Part shown: positions 14,171 to 21,609 of the stretch, in pieces
How positions within the stretch are numbered: position 1 is the stretch's first letter
Layout of the letters: each line of letters begins with the position of its first letter
Made by a program: the position numbers and the translations under genes
The notes under the pieces: model-generated
What the model was told of the DNA's origin: nothing
Database searches by the model: none
What the model saw: the letters and a program-made list of their open reading frames with translations, nothing else
Assembly (NCBI GenBank): GCA_009784635.1
Contig: WRBG01000010.1
Coordinates: 1 to 23,061 of the forward strand
Direction: 5' to 3'
Length of the DNA stretch: 23,061 nucleotides
Source of the DNA: Bacteroidales bacterium
Lineage (GTDB): Bacteria; Bacteroidota; Bacteroidia; Bacteroidales; UBA932

Positions 14171-15493
14171 CTATTTCCGCTTTATACCCATGCCCATCTT
14201 GCCCATCATGCTCATGTTTTTCATCATTTTTCTCGAATCTTCAAATTGTTTGATGAGTCGGTTTACTTCGGCTATGGTAGCGCCGCTGCCCGAGGCAATG
14301 CGTTTGCGTCTGGAGCCGTTGAGTAGAGAGGGTTGTTCCCGCTCTTGAGGGGTCATAGACATAATCATGGCTTCTACGCCCTTAAAGGCAGAATCGTCTA
14401 TGTCTACGTCTTTAAGCGCCTTGCCCATGCCCGGAATCATGGAGGCCAAGTCTTTGATATTCCCCATTTTTTTGATTTGCTGAATCTGGTTGTAGAAATC
14501 GTTAAAGGAGAATTGGTCTTTGGCCAATTTTTTGTGGAGTTTTCGGGCTTCTTCTTCGTCAAACTGTTCCTGCGCTTTTTCTACCAAAGAAACAATGTCG
14601 CCCATGCCCAAAATACGGTCGGCAATCCGTTTGGGGTAAAAAGGCTCCAAGGCTTCCATTTTTTCTCCCGAACTGACAAACTTAATGGGCTTGTGTACCA
14701 CGGCCCGAATAGACAGGGCGGCTCCTCCGCGGGTATCGCCGTCTAATTTGGTAAGCACCACTCCGTCAAAGTTGATGCGCTCGTTAAAGGCTCTGGCGGT
14801 TTCCACTGCGTCCTGACCGGTCATGGAATCTACCACAAAAAGGGTTTCGCTGGGCTTGATGGCGTCTTTAATCGCTTTGATTTCCCGCATCATGTCCTCG
14901 TCAATGGCCAAGCGGCCCGCGGTGTCTACAATCAAGGCGTCGTGGCCCATGGTACGGGCGTGCTTGAGGGCGTTTTGGGCAATGCTGACCGGCTGGCGGT
15001 TGCCTTCTTCGGTATAAATATCCGCACCCACTTGGGCGGCTAATATTTTCAACTGCTCAATAGCCGCCGGACGATAAACGTCTCCGGCCACCAACAAGGG
15101 GCGCATGCTTTTCTTGGATTTGAGCATCAGCGCCAATTTTCCCGAGAAGGTAGTTTTACCCGAACCCTGCAATCCGGCCACCAAAATGATGGAGGGTTTG
15201 GCGCCTTTGAGGTTGATTTCCGCAGCCTCGCTGCCCATGAGGGCGGTAAGTTCGTCGTGAACGATTTTGGTCATCATCTGGCCGGGCCGTACGGCTTTAA
15301 GCACGTTTTGTCCCATCGCCTTTTGCTTTACCTCGTCGCAAAAGTTTTTGGCCACCTTGTAGCTTACGTCTGCGTCTAACAAGGCCTTCCTAATGTCTTT
15401 GAGGGTCTCGGCTACGTTGATTTCCGTAATTCGCCCTTCGCCTTTGAGTATTTTAAACGACCTTTCTAACCGGTCTGTCAAGTGTTCAAACAT
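14171..15493 (-). CDS. ffh: Signal recognition particle protein
   Basis: This 440-residue SRP GTPase binds signal sequences and 4.5S RNA and delivers ribosomes to FtsY at the membrane. The N domain is followed by the G domain with GLQGSGKTT, DVYRPAAIEQL, DTAGRL and TKLDGDTRGGA, and by a C-terminal M domain with Met-rich segments ending in GMGIKRK. The frame is open upstream to 15535, but the ATG at 15493 gives the standard start MFEHLTDRLERSFKILKGEG and lies just past a promoter box; the extension has no ATG. folD follows with no gap. Confidence 0.97.
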   Translation of the reverse strand: MFEHLTDRLERSFKILKGEGRITEINVAETLKDIRKALLDADVSYKVAKNFCDEVKQKAMGQNVLKAVRPGQMMTKIVHDELTALMGSEAAEINLKGAKPSIILVAGLQGSGKTTFSGKLALMLKSKKSMRPLLVAGDVYRPAAIEQLKILAAQVGADIYTEEGNRQPVSIAQNALKHARTMGHDALIVDTAGRLAIDEDMMREIKAIKDAIKPSETLFVVDSMTGQDAVETARAFNERINFDGVVLTKLDGDTRGGAALSIRAVVHKPIKFVSSGEKMEALEPFYPKRIADRILGMGDIVSLVEKAQEQFDEEEARKLHKKLAKDQFSFNDFYNQIQQIKKMGNIKDLASMIPGMGKALKDVDIDDSAFKGVEAMIMSMTPQEREQPSLLNGSRRKRIASGSGATIAEVNRLIKQFEDSRKMMKNMSMMGKMGMGIKRK

Positions 15494-15513
15494 ATGCGTC
15501 TTTATTTGGGGTA

Positions 15514-15521
15514 CAAAGGTA
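15514..15521 (-). promoter_or_regulatory. -7 promoter box for ffh-folD
   Basis: TACCTTTG on the minus strand lies 20 bases before the ffh ATG and just past the end of the YciO-like gene. It gives ffh-folD an internal start in the lysA run. No good -33 TTG is visible. Confidence 0.5.
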
Positions 15522-15531
15522 GGATTTTTTA

Positions 15532-16149
15532 TCAACAGGCTAAAATGCCCAATCCCTGTCTGATGATTATGGGTTCTCCGGATGTGCAGTCTACCACCGT
15601 AGAAGGCTCAATGCCGCCCTCTCCTCCGTCTACCACCAAATCAATCAGATTGCCGTAGCGTTCGTGTATCCATTGGGGGTCTCGAATGTATTCGGGGTCT
15701 TCTTCGTCCGGAGGTAAAGACGTACTGAGTATGGGGCGTCCCAATTCTCTTACGATTTCTCTGATGATAAGGTTGTCGGGCACCCGCAGTCCCACGGTCT
15801 TCTTTTTACTTTTGAATAATTTGGGTATCTGATTATTGGCTTCGAGAATAAAGGTGAAAGGGCCGGGAAGGCAGCGCTTCATCAGCTTAAAAATAGGGGT
15901 GGGGATGGGCTTGCAGTAAAGCGATAACTGACTGAGGTCGGCATAGATAAAAGAAAAAAAATCTTTGCCCCCCTCATCTTCTCCCTTTATCCTTGCCACC
16001 GACTCCGCCGCCTGCCATTGGTCCATGGCGCAACCCAAACCGTAGAGGGTATCGGTGGGATAAACCACGATTCCCCCCCTCTCAAGGGTATGTACCACCT
16101 GCTGAATGGCCCGGGGCTGGGGGTTTTGGGGATAAATCTTGACGAGCAT
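15532..16149 (-). CDS. Sua5/YciO/YrdC family protein, YciO-like
   Basis: This 205-residue YrdC-fold protein has GGIVVYPTDTLYGLG at 25-39 and a C-terminal PSTVVD near 182-187. The family includes TsaC, which makes threonylcarbamoyl-AMP for the t6A modification of tRNA at position 37. The region after ARIKG (52-56) lacks the Lys-x-Arg pair required in TsaC/Sua5; residues 55-57 are Lys-Gly-Glu. The LSQLSLYCKP segment and the overall length resemble E. coli YciO, whose activity is much weaker and whose role is unclear. A second, true TsaC elsewhere in the genome would fit. It follows lysA by 6 bases. Confidence 0.85.
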   Translation of the reverse strand: MLVKIYPQNPQPRAIQQVVHTLERGGIVVYPTDTLYGLGCAMDQWQAAESVARIKGEDEGGKDFFSFIYADLSQLSLYCKPIPTPIFKLMKRCLPGPFTFILEANNQIPKLFKSKKKTVGLRVPDNLIIREIVRELGRPILSTSLPPDEEDPEYIRDPQWIHERYGNLIDLVVDGGEGGIEPSTVVDCTSGEPIIIRQGLGILAC

Positions 16150-16155
16150 GAAGCG

Positions 16156-17316
16156 TTAAGGAAGCAACCGGTCGGAATAATAGGATTCGGCCAAATCGCG
16201 CTGGTTATATCGCATACTCATGACTTGTCCGTAAGCTCCTGTAGAGCAGAGCGCTATAAAATCACCTCTGGAGACTTGCGGCAACAGGACCGACTTGGCA
16301 AAGCGGTCGCTGGATTCGCAAACAGGGCCTACCACGTCGTAGCGCATCATGCGTCCGGCAGAAGAAAGATTGAGTATATGGTGTTGGGCCCCATAGAGAG
16401 ACGGACGAATCAAGTCGTTCATGCCCGCATCCAAAATGGCGAACTTAATGCCTTTGCCTTTTTTAACGTAGAGGACCCGGCCGATTAAAAATCCGGATTG
16501 GGCAACCAAGGCCCGTCCGGGCTCAAGATGTATTTCCTGTCCGGGGAGCAACGGGAGGTTTTTATGGATGATGTCAAAATAGGAAGCAAAGTCAACGATA
16601 GGATGTTCTAAGGGAGACTGATAGTCCACGCCTAAGCCTCCGCCCAAATTAACCACCGACAAGACGGCGCCTTTGTCTAAAAACCACTGCTGCAAGACCC
16701 GTACCCGCTCGCAGAGGGTCTTAAATACGGACATATTGGTAATCTGGGAGCCAACATGAAAGTGCAGACCTATCAGCGCAAGGTGCTTGCTCCGTTCCAG
16801 CACCTCCCAAACTTCTCCAAACATCCAAGGGCTGATGCCGAATTTGTTTTGGGCCAAGCCCGTGGTAATGTATTTGTGGGTATGGGCGTCAATATCCGGG
16901 TTGAGGCGTAAGGAAATATTGGCGACTTTGCCCATGCCGGCAGCCAGTTCGTTGATGCGCTCCATTTCGGGAATGGACTCTACGTTAAAGCTGAAAATGT
17001 TCCCCTCAAGGGCCGTTTTGATTTCTTTGTCGGATTTTCCTACCCCCGCAAACACAATTTTGTCCGGACTGAATCCGCTTTGTAAGGCCAAGGCCACCTC
17101 GTTGCCGCTTACGCAGTCTGCGCCCAAACCCGCTGTGCGCATGGCGTCGAGGATTCGGTCATTGGCATTGGCTTTTAGGGCGTAATGGGCGTGGTAGCCA
17201 TATTTTTTAAGGCAGAAAGTATAGAGGTCGAGGGTCTTGTGCAGCAACGACATGTCGTAGTAATAAAAGGGAGTCTCCAAAGACTCAAAGGCAGATAGCA
17301 GGGCGGGTTGAAACAT
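16156..17316 (-). CDS. lysA: Diaminopimelate decarboxylase
   Basis: This 386-residue PLP enzyme of the alanine racemase-barrel class converts meso-diaminopimelate to lysine. The PLP lysine is Lys48 in HYALKAN. HVGSQI and the Gly-rich NLGGGLGVDY that binds PLP phosphate follow, then EPGRALVAQ and the active-site Cys333 in GPVCESSD. The ATG at 17316 gives the usual N-terminus; the open extension to 17352 crosses the promoter box and is not used. The divergent neighbour is a deoxyhypusine synthase homologue. Decarboxylases of this fold also act in polyamine synthesis, but the Cys-Glu-Ser-Ser-Asp segment and the length fit LysA best. Confidence 0.9.
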   Translation of the reverse strand: MFQPALLSAFESLETPFYYYDMSLLHKTLDLYTFCLKKYGYHAHYALKANANDRILDAMRTAGLGADCVSGNEVALALQSGFSPDKIVFAGVGKSDKEIKTALEGNIFSFNVESIPEMERINELAAGMGKVANISLRLNPDIDAHTHKYITTGLAQNKFGISPWMFGEVWEVLERSKHLALIGLHFHVGSQITNMSVFKTLCERVRVLQQWFLDKGAVLSVVNLGGGLGVDYQSPLEHPIVDFASYFDIIHKNLPLLPGQEIHLEPGRALVAQSGFLIGRVLYVKKGKGIKFAILDAGMNDLIRPSLYGAQHHILNLSSAGRMMRYDVVGPVCESSDRFAKSVLLPQVSRGDFIALCSTGAYGQVMSMRYNQRDLAESYYSDRLLP

Positions 17317-17340
17317 AGGTTTAATATTTAAAAACGGGAG

Positions 17341-17348
17341 CAAAAGTA
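17341..17348 (-). promoter_or_regulatory. -7 promoter box for lysA
   Basis: TACTTTTG on the minus strand fits TAnnTTTG and lies 24 bases upstream of the lysA ATG. Its -33 region falls on the divergent -7 box at 17370-17377, so the two polymerases probably compete. No clear TTG is seen. Confidence 0.5.
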
Positions 17349-17369
17349 ACACATTTTAGACAAAATGCC

Positions 17370-17377
17370 TATCTTTG
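17370..17377 (+). promoter_or_regulatory. -7 promoter box for the deoxyhypusine synthase homologue
   Basis: TATCTTTG matches TAnnTTTG and lies 46 bases before the ATG. Its upstream region overlaps the lysA promoter. A -33 element is not obvious. Confidence 0.5.
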
Positions 17378-17423
17378 TCTGTTCTTTTTCAAATAAAAGA
17401 GAAAACATTTAAACCATATAGCT

Positions 17424-18455
17424 ATGAAACCGACCAAAAAAGAATTACTCAAGGATGTTGTGCAACATATTGATATTTGCAAGATTGATGCCGTTCCCCT
17501 GATTGACGCCATGCGCGAGATGTCTTTTTCTTCCCGAGATACCGCCTCGGCCGCCGACATCCTGCAATTGATGATTAAAGATACGGACTGTACTAACTGG
17601 CTGACCCTTGCAGGGAGTACCAGCGCCGGCGGCTGTATGCAGGTGTATGTAGATATGGTGCGCTTTAACATGATTGATTGCGTGGTGGCTACCGGCGCCT
17701 CGATTATTGATATGGACTTTTTTGAAGCCTTGGGTTACAAGCACTATAAAGGTACTCCTTTTATTGACGACAGCCTGCTTCGTAAAAACTACATTGACCG
17801 GATTTACGATACCTATATAGATGAAGAGGAATTGCAGGATTGCGACCGCACCATCAAAGAAGTGGCCGACTCCTTGGAAGCCCGTCCCTATTCTTCCCGG
17901 GAGTTTATTTGGGAATTGGGTAAATGGCTGACGTTACATTCCAAAAAGAAAAATTCCTTGGTTCAGACCTGTTACGAACATCAGGTGCCGATTTTTGTGC
18001 CTGCTTTTTCGGATTGCAGCGCCGGTTTTGGTTTGGTGATGCATCAGGTGGAACGCATGAAAGAGGGCAAGCCTTATTTGACGATTGACTCGGTGGCTGA
18101 CTTTAGGGAATTGACCGAGATTAAGCTCAAAGCCAAAACCAGCGGCCTGTTTATGATAGGCGGGGGCGTGCCCAAGAACTTTGCGCAGGATACGGTGGTC
18201 TGCGCCGAATGTATGGGCATTGACGTGCCCATGCACCAGTATGCCGTACAGATTACCGTGGCCGATGTTCGAGATGGGGCCTGCTCCAGCTCTACCCTTA
18301 AAGAGGCTTCTTCATGGGGCAAGGTAAATACGGTGTACGAGCAAATGGTCTATGCCGAAGCCACTACCGTGGTGCCGCTGATGGTTGGCTACGCCTACCA
18401 CAAAGGCGACTGGAAAAACCGTAAAAAATTCGAGTGGGCCAAGCTGTATGTTTAA
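17424..18455 (+). CDS. Deoxyhypusine synthase family protein
   Basis: This 343-residue protein has the NAD-binding features of deoxyhypusine synthase: TLAGSTSAGG at about 56-65, CVVATGAS near 87-94, GLFMIGGGVPKNF around 240-252, and the active-site segment EASSWGKV with Lys300, which matches the lysine that carries the aminobutyl intermediate in eukaryotic enzymes. Eukaryotic and archaeal enzymes modify eIF5A, which bacteria lack. Bacterial members have been linked to polyamine chemistry such as homospermidine formation, but the role in Bacteroidota is not settled to my knowledge. It is a single gene, divergent from lysA, and overlaps the end of the convergent toxin gene by 4 bases. Confidence 0.9.
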   Translation: MKPTKKELLKDVVQHIDICKIDAVPLIDAMREMSFSSRDTASAADILQLMIKDTDCTNWLTLAGSTSAGGCMQVYVDMVRFNMIDCVVATGASIIDMDFFEALGYKHYKGTPFIDDSLLRKNYIDRIYDTYIDEEELQDCDRTIKEVADSLEARPYSSREFIWELGKWLTLHSKKKNSLVQTCYEHQVPIFVPAFSDCSAGFGLVMHQVERMKEGKPYLTIDSVADFRELTEIKLKAKTSGLFMIGGGVPKNFAQDTVVCAECMGIDVPMHQYAVQITVADVRDGACSSSTLKEASSWGKVNTVYEQMVYAEATTVVPLMVGYAYHKGDWKNRKKFEWAKLYV

Positions 18456-18748
18456 TCCTTGAGCATTGCGGTGTGCGACATATCACGAATAATGATGCCG
18501 CTGTCTAAAATTTCGTAGGCGAATACCCAACTTTTCTCGAACACCACGCACCGATAACCGAGTTCCCGCCATTTCCTAAAACGGCACAGCGAGTAATCGG
18601 CAGGTGCGCTTAGTGATTTTAGGAAGAATCTCATTTTATCACTGCGTTTACGAGCAGCCTCCTTAGAGAATTTTAGCTCTTCCTTCAGAAAAAGTTCCAA
18701 TGTAGATATTTTATCCCAAACTTGCCCGGATATACGTACCTCACGCAT
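18452..18748 (-). CDS. RelE/ParE-type toxin of a toxin-antitoxin pair
   Basis: This 98-residue basic protein has the small alpha/beta layout of RelE/ParE: an N-terminal strand (MREVRIS), two helices rich in Lys/Glu (about 10-45), and antiparallel strands at about 58-92 with a YRCVVFEKSWVFAYEI core. RelE-like members cut mRNA on the ribosome and ParE-like ones inhibit gyrase; the two cannot be told apart here. I start it at 18748, where the ATG overlaps the antitoxin end by 8 bases; the open extension to 18835 runs through antitoxin coding sequence. Its stop overlaps the convergent deoxyhypusine synthase homologue. Confidence 0.75.
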   Translation of the reverse strand: MREVRISGQVWDKISTLELFLKEELKFSKEAARKRSDKMRFFLKSLSAPADYSLCRFRKWRELGYRCVVFEKSWVFAYEILDSGIIIRDMSHTAMLKD

Positions 18749-18941
18749 GGTTAGGCCATTTTTCGATTCGAGCATTAAGTTCGTCAAAAAAAGAGTCAAC
18801 CGAAACCGCATTACATTCTTTTGCAGCTTCTTCAAAGCTTTTCTTCTTTTCCTCTACGACTGTTACAAAGTGTAACGTCCGGACAAATTCAATGAGTCTC
18901 TTTGCTTGAGCGCTATTGTCTTTGATAATCATTGTGGTCAT
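18741..18941 (-). CDS. Antitoxin of the RelE/ParE-type pair
   Basis: This 66-residue protein begins with a short beta-strand (MTTMIIKDN) and continues with charged helices, ending in FDELNARIEKW, the amphipathic tail that typically wraps the toxin. It resembles short DUF2683/RelB-like antitoxins of Bacteroidota. It precedes the toxin, as in most type II pairs, and overlaps it by 8 bases, so translation is coupled. A GGAG lies two bases before the first ATG, one of the few Shine-Dalgarno-like sites in the window; it is better spaced for the second ATG (residue 4, at 18932). Antitoxins of this kind usually repress their own promoter. Confidence 0.7.
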   Translation of the reverse strand: MTTMIIKDNSAQAKRLIEFVRTLHFVTVVEEKKKSFEEAAKECNAVSVDSFFDELNARIEKWPNHA

Positions 18942-18958
18942 ATCTCCGATATTTTGTA

Positions 18959-18966
18959 CAAAGGTA
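18959..18966 (-). promoter_or_regulatory. -7 promoter box for the toxin-antitoxin pair
   Basis: TACCTTTG on the minus strand lies between the deoC stop and the antitoxin ATG, giving a leader of about 12 bases. The pair is therefore likely independent of the deoC operon, although readthrough is possible. The -33 region falls inside the end of deoC. Confidence 0.5.
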
Positions 18967-18976
18967 ATAAATAAAA

Positions 18977-19759
18977 TTAGAAATATTCAATGGCGTGGTG
19001 TTGCAGAGCAGAGAGGAGGTTGTTGGCCAAGCGGCTGGCGCCGATGCGAAAGAGGGAAGGGTTGAGCCATTCGGGGCCGAGGATTTCTGCTACAATGGCG
19101 TAGTAGCCCATGGCGTCTTCGGGGCTTAAAATCCCGCCCGCAGGTTTGAATCCCGTCTTTTTCCCTGTTTTTTGATAGTAGCTGAGGATTTCTCCACACA
19201 TGACGGTGGCGGCTTGGAGGGTGGCGGCGGGTTCGCTTTTTCCGGTAGAGGTTTTGATAAAATCGGCTCCGGCTTCCATGGCTATGCGGCTGGCTTGGGC
19301 AATGGCTTGGGGCTTGGCCAAGGTTCCGCTTTCGATGATTACTTTAAGGTGGGCAGGGCCTATGGCCTCTTTGATTCGAAAAATTTCTTCTCCGGCCCGA
19401 GCATAATCCCCCGATAAGAAATAATTTAACGACAATACTATGTCTACTTCGTCCGCCCCCTGCTCCACGGCCATACGGCATTCTTGGATTTTGACGGGCA
19501 GAAAGGTTTGGGAGGCGGGGAATCCGGCTCCCGTTACGGCAATACGCACCCCTTTTGCGGTCAGTGATTTATGCAAAATTCCGGTAAAGGAAGGGTATAC
19601 GCAGATGGCCGCCGGCAGGGGCATATCGGGAAAATGCTGGGGAAATGCGTTCACTTTTTGAACCATAGCTAATATTCGGGCGTCCGTATCGGTGGCCTGT
19701 AAGGAGGTGAGGTCTATGCAGCTTAGGCAGGTTTTGAGGTGTTCGGGAGGGTAGAACAT
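18977..19759 (-). CDS. deoC: Deoxyribose-phosphate aldolase
   Basis: This 260-residue class I aldolase splits 2-deoxyribose 5-phosphate into acetaldehyde and glyceraldehyde 3-phosphate in deoxynucleoside catabolism. The Schiff-base Lys169 sits in FIKTSTGK (167-174), Lys205 in GFKPAGGI (203-210), and the catalytic Asp106 in DEVDIVLS. Length and motifs match the family. It is the last gene of the DUF4296-radical SAM-dtd-deoC run, 7 bases after dtd. Confidence 0.97.
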   Translation of the reverse strand: MFYPPEHLKTCLSCIDLTSLQATDTDARILAMVQKVNAFPQHFPDMPLPAAICVYPSFTGILHKSLTAKGVRIAVTGAGFPASQTFLPVKIQECRMAVEQGADEVDIVLSLNYFLSGDYARAGEEIFRIKEAIGPAHLKVIIESGTLAKPQAIAQASRIAMEAGADFIKTSTGKSEPAATLQAATVMCGEILSYYQKTGKKTGFKPAGGILSPEDAMGYYAIVAEILGPEWLNPSLFRIGASRLANNLLSALQHHAIEYF

Positions 19760-19766
19760 AGGGGTA

Positions 19767-20240
19767 TTATTCTTTGTTTTTACTGTCTATATAAATGGTT
19801 ACAGGGCCGTCATTGGTGAGGCATACTTGCATTTCGGCTCCGAACCTGCCGGTTTCGACCTTTCCCGAAAACGAGTGGCGGAGCTGTTGTACAAAGGATT
19901 CGTAAAGGGGGATGGCTATGGGGGGAGGAGCGGCGCGGATGTAAGAGGGACGGTTTCCTTTTTTGGTAGAGGCGTGCAGGGTAAACTGACTGACGACCAA
20001 TATGCTCGGTTTCTCATTTTCTGTTTGGACCAGCAAATCTTCCAGCGACAGGTTCATGACTCCCTTGGCGTCGTCAAAAATACGAAGCTGGAGGGTTTTC
20101 CTCACTGTCCATACTATATCTTCTTCAGTGTCTGCGGCCTCAAAGCCCACAAGCAGCAGCAGGCCTTTTCCGATTTGTCCTGTACACCCCCCGTCTATCG
20201 AGACGGAGGCCTGTGTAACACGTTGTATAACTATTCTCAT
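19767..20240 (-). CDS. dtd: D-aminoacyl-tRNA deacylase
   Basis: This 157-residue enzyme removes D-amino acids, and mischarged Gly, from tRNA. The two DTD signature motifs are intact: SQFTL at 84-88, and NDGPVT at 143-148, which provides the cross-subunit Gly-cisPro of the dimer. KGNRPSY near 94-100 is also typical. It is slightly longer than the E. coli enzyme because of a C-terminal extension. It lies between the radical SAM gene (8-base gap) and deoC (7-base gap). Confidence 0.96.
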   Translation of the reverse strand: MRIVIQRVTQASVSIDGGCTGQIGKGLLLLVGFEAADTEEDIVWTVRKTLQLRIFDDAKGVMNLSLEDLLVQTENEKPSILVVSQFTLHASTKKGNRPSYIRAAPPPIAIPLYESFVQQLRHSFSGKVETGRFGAEMQVCLTNDGPVTIYIDSKNKE

Positions 20241-20248
20241 GGCGATGT

Positions 20249-21016
20249 CTATCCGGCTATGTCTACGGCGATGCCCAAGGCCGCCACCTCGTCCGCAATG
20301 GCTTTAAGTTCGGGAAGCGGCACTTTGATGAGGTGGGGGGCAGGGGTGGGTCTGTCTATGGTATATATCATTACTTCTTTGGGATGCAGTTTTTTCACCA
20401 AGGCAATCCACGCTTCTCTTTCTGCGGCAGTGGCGTTGTTGACGGTCATTCCTTGGTAAATTCCACGTAAAAATATGGTTTGCAGGCTAAAGTCCCCCTT
20501 AAACCCTTGTATGGCTTTGATGGTTTCGGCCAAGTCGTAGCCGGCGGCGGGCTGGTCTATGAGGGATACGGATTCGGGAAAAGCCGAATCTATCTTTAAA
20601 ATGCGTTTGTCTGCCGCCAGTAGGGCTTCAAATACTTCGGGGCGATGGACTTGGGTGGCGTTGGAGAGGACGCAGACTTTGGCTTTGGGGGCATAGCGGT
20701 TGCGCAGAGCTACGGTGTTTTCAATAATACGCTTGAAATCGGGATGCAGGCTGGGTTCGCCGTTCCCGGAAAAGGTGATTACATCGGGCAGCTTGTTTTG
20801 GATGGCCAATTCCGACAGTTTTTGTTCCAGCGCCCGATTTACTTCCTGCGTTGTAGGGAGTTGCTTGTCTAAAGCTCCGTCTTTGTTCCAACCGCATTCG
20901 CAATAGATGCAGTCAAAGTTACACCATTTTCCGTTGGCAGGCGAAAGATTAACGCCCAAAGAGAGACCAAGTCTCCTGCTGTATATAGGGCCGTATATAA
21001 TTTGATGAAAAAGCAT
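20249..21016 (-). CDS. Radical SAM protein (COG0731-like)
   Basis: This 255-residue protein has the radical SAM cluster motif CNFDCIYC at 32-39 (Cys32, Cys36, Cys39; a fourth Cys at 41 is outside the motif). ITFSGNGEPSLHPDF near 75-89 is the Gly-Glu SAM-binding segment, and the remaining half-barrel strands follow. The pattern fits the COG0731/NifB-related group, some members of which act in tRNA wyosine-like modification or as activases; the substrate cannot be assigned. There is no extra C-terminal cluster domain. It lies 3 bases after the lipoprotein gene and 8 before dtd. Confidence 0.88.
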   Translation of the reverse strand: MLFHQIIYGPIYSRRLGLSLGVNLSPANGKWCNFDCIYCECGWNKDGALDKQLPTTQEVNRALEQKLSELAIQNKLPDVITFSGNGEPSLHPDFKRIIENTVALRNRYAPKAKVCVLSNATQVHRPEVFEALLAADKRILKIDSAFPESVSLIDQPAAGYDLAETIKAIQGFKGDFSLQTIFLRGIYQGMTVNNATAAEREAWIALVKKLHPKEVMIYTIDRPTPAPHLIKVPLPELKAIADEVAALGIAVDIAG

Positions 21017-21019
21017 AAT

Positions 21020-21604
21020 TTACAAGGGATTTTGCAGGGTATCCGGCGCCGGAGGTTCGTACAAACGAAAGGCAGGGAGGCTGTCCGCAGTCCAAGGACG
21101 CAAGAAAGGAACAAGAGAAGGGGCAATCCAATTAGAGTCAAGAGGATATGCAAAGAAAAAATCAAGCCTTTGCAGGCAGGAATCCGGCACAATCCGGAGG
21201 AAATCGCTCCAGAAGAATACCGGGTCAGCATCGGATTCCTGCTCCGTGATTTCTAATTCTAAGAACTGCTCTAAAGCTTTTTTTTGGACAGCAAGCAGGT
21301 CGCGCTGTTGTTGGAGTTCTCTTTTAAATTTGTCGGGCTTGCGGGCGTGGTGGGCAACCGACCGAAGAAAGTCTTGGGAGTTGTATCCGTATTTTTGGAG
21401 TATGGCGGCGTACAGTTGGGTGGTATCGGCGGTGGGGCCCAAAGTCGGTTCTTCCATAATCCGCTGTTCTGTGATAATTATTTCTGTGATGATTTTGGCC
21501 AATGTCCCCTTGGGAATGGGCGGCCTTTGACAGGAAAGGGTCAAACTAAGGCAGGCCGTTAGGATGATTGTGTAGCGCTTTATATGCCGACTCGTTTTAA
21601 TCAT
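21020..21604 (-). CDS. DUF4296 family lipoprotein
   Basis: This 194-residue protein has a signal peptide with basic start, hydrophobic core (about 11-22) and lipobox LTLSC with Cys25, so it should be lipid-anchored in the envelope. The following about 90 residues, with LAKIITEIIITEQRI and a Tyr-Gly-Tyr near 73, match DUF4296, a Bacteroidota family of unknown function. A Lys/Gln-rich helical segment (about 93-120) and a Pro-rich tail follow. It is first in the operon with the radical SAM gene, dtd and deoC, and divergent from a polysaccharide deacetylase. A promoter box ends only 5 bases before its ATG, and no other in-frame ATG would keep the signal peptide. Confidence 0.8.
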   Translation of the reverse strand: MIKTSRHIKRYTIILTACLSLTLSCQRPPIPKGTLAKIITEIIITEQRIMEEPTLGPTADTTQLYAAILQKYGYNSQDFLRSVAHHARKPDKFKRELQQQRDLLAVQKKALEQFLELEITEQESDADPVFFWSDFLRIVPDSCLQRLDFFFAYPLDSNWIAPSLVPFLRPWTADSLPAFRLYEPPAPDTLQNPL

Positions 21605-21609
21605 GATGA

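Noticed and set aside
15494..15535. 14-residue N-terminal extension of Ffh
   Set aside because: It has no ATG, crosses the TAnnTTTG box, and the family starts at the Met at 15493.
17317..17352. 12-residue N-terminal extension of LysA
   Set aside because: It runs through the promoter box; the Met at 17316 matches the family start.
16156..18455. lysA plus deoxyhypusine synthase homologue as a polyamine operon with an arginine or carboxynorspermidine decarboxylase
   Set aside because: The decarboxylase has diaminopimelate decarboxylase length and motifs, and the genes are divergent, not co-directional.
18749..18835. 29-residue extension of the toxin
   Set aside because: It lies inside antitoxin coding sequence; the overlapping ATG at 18748 is the usual arrangement.
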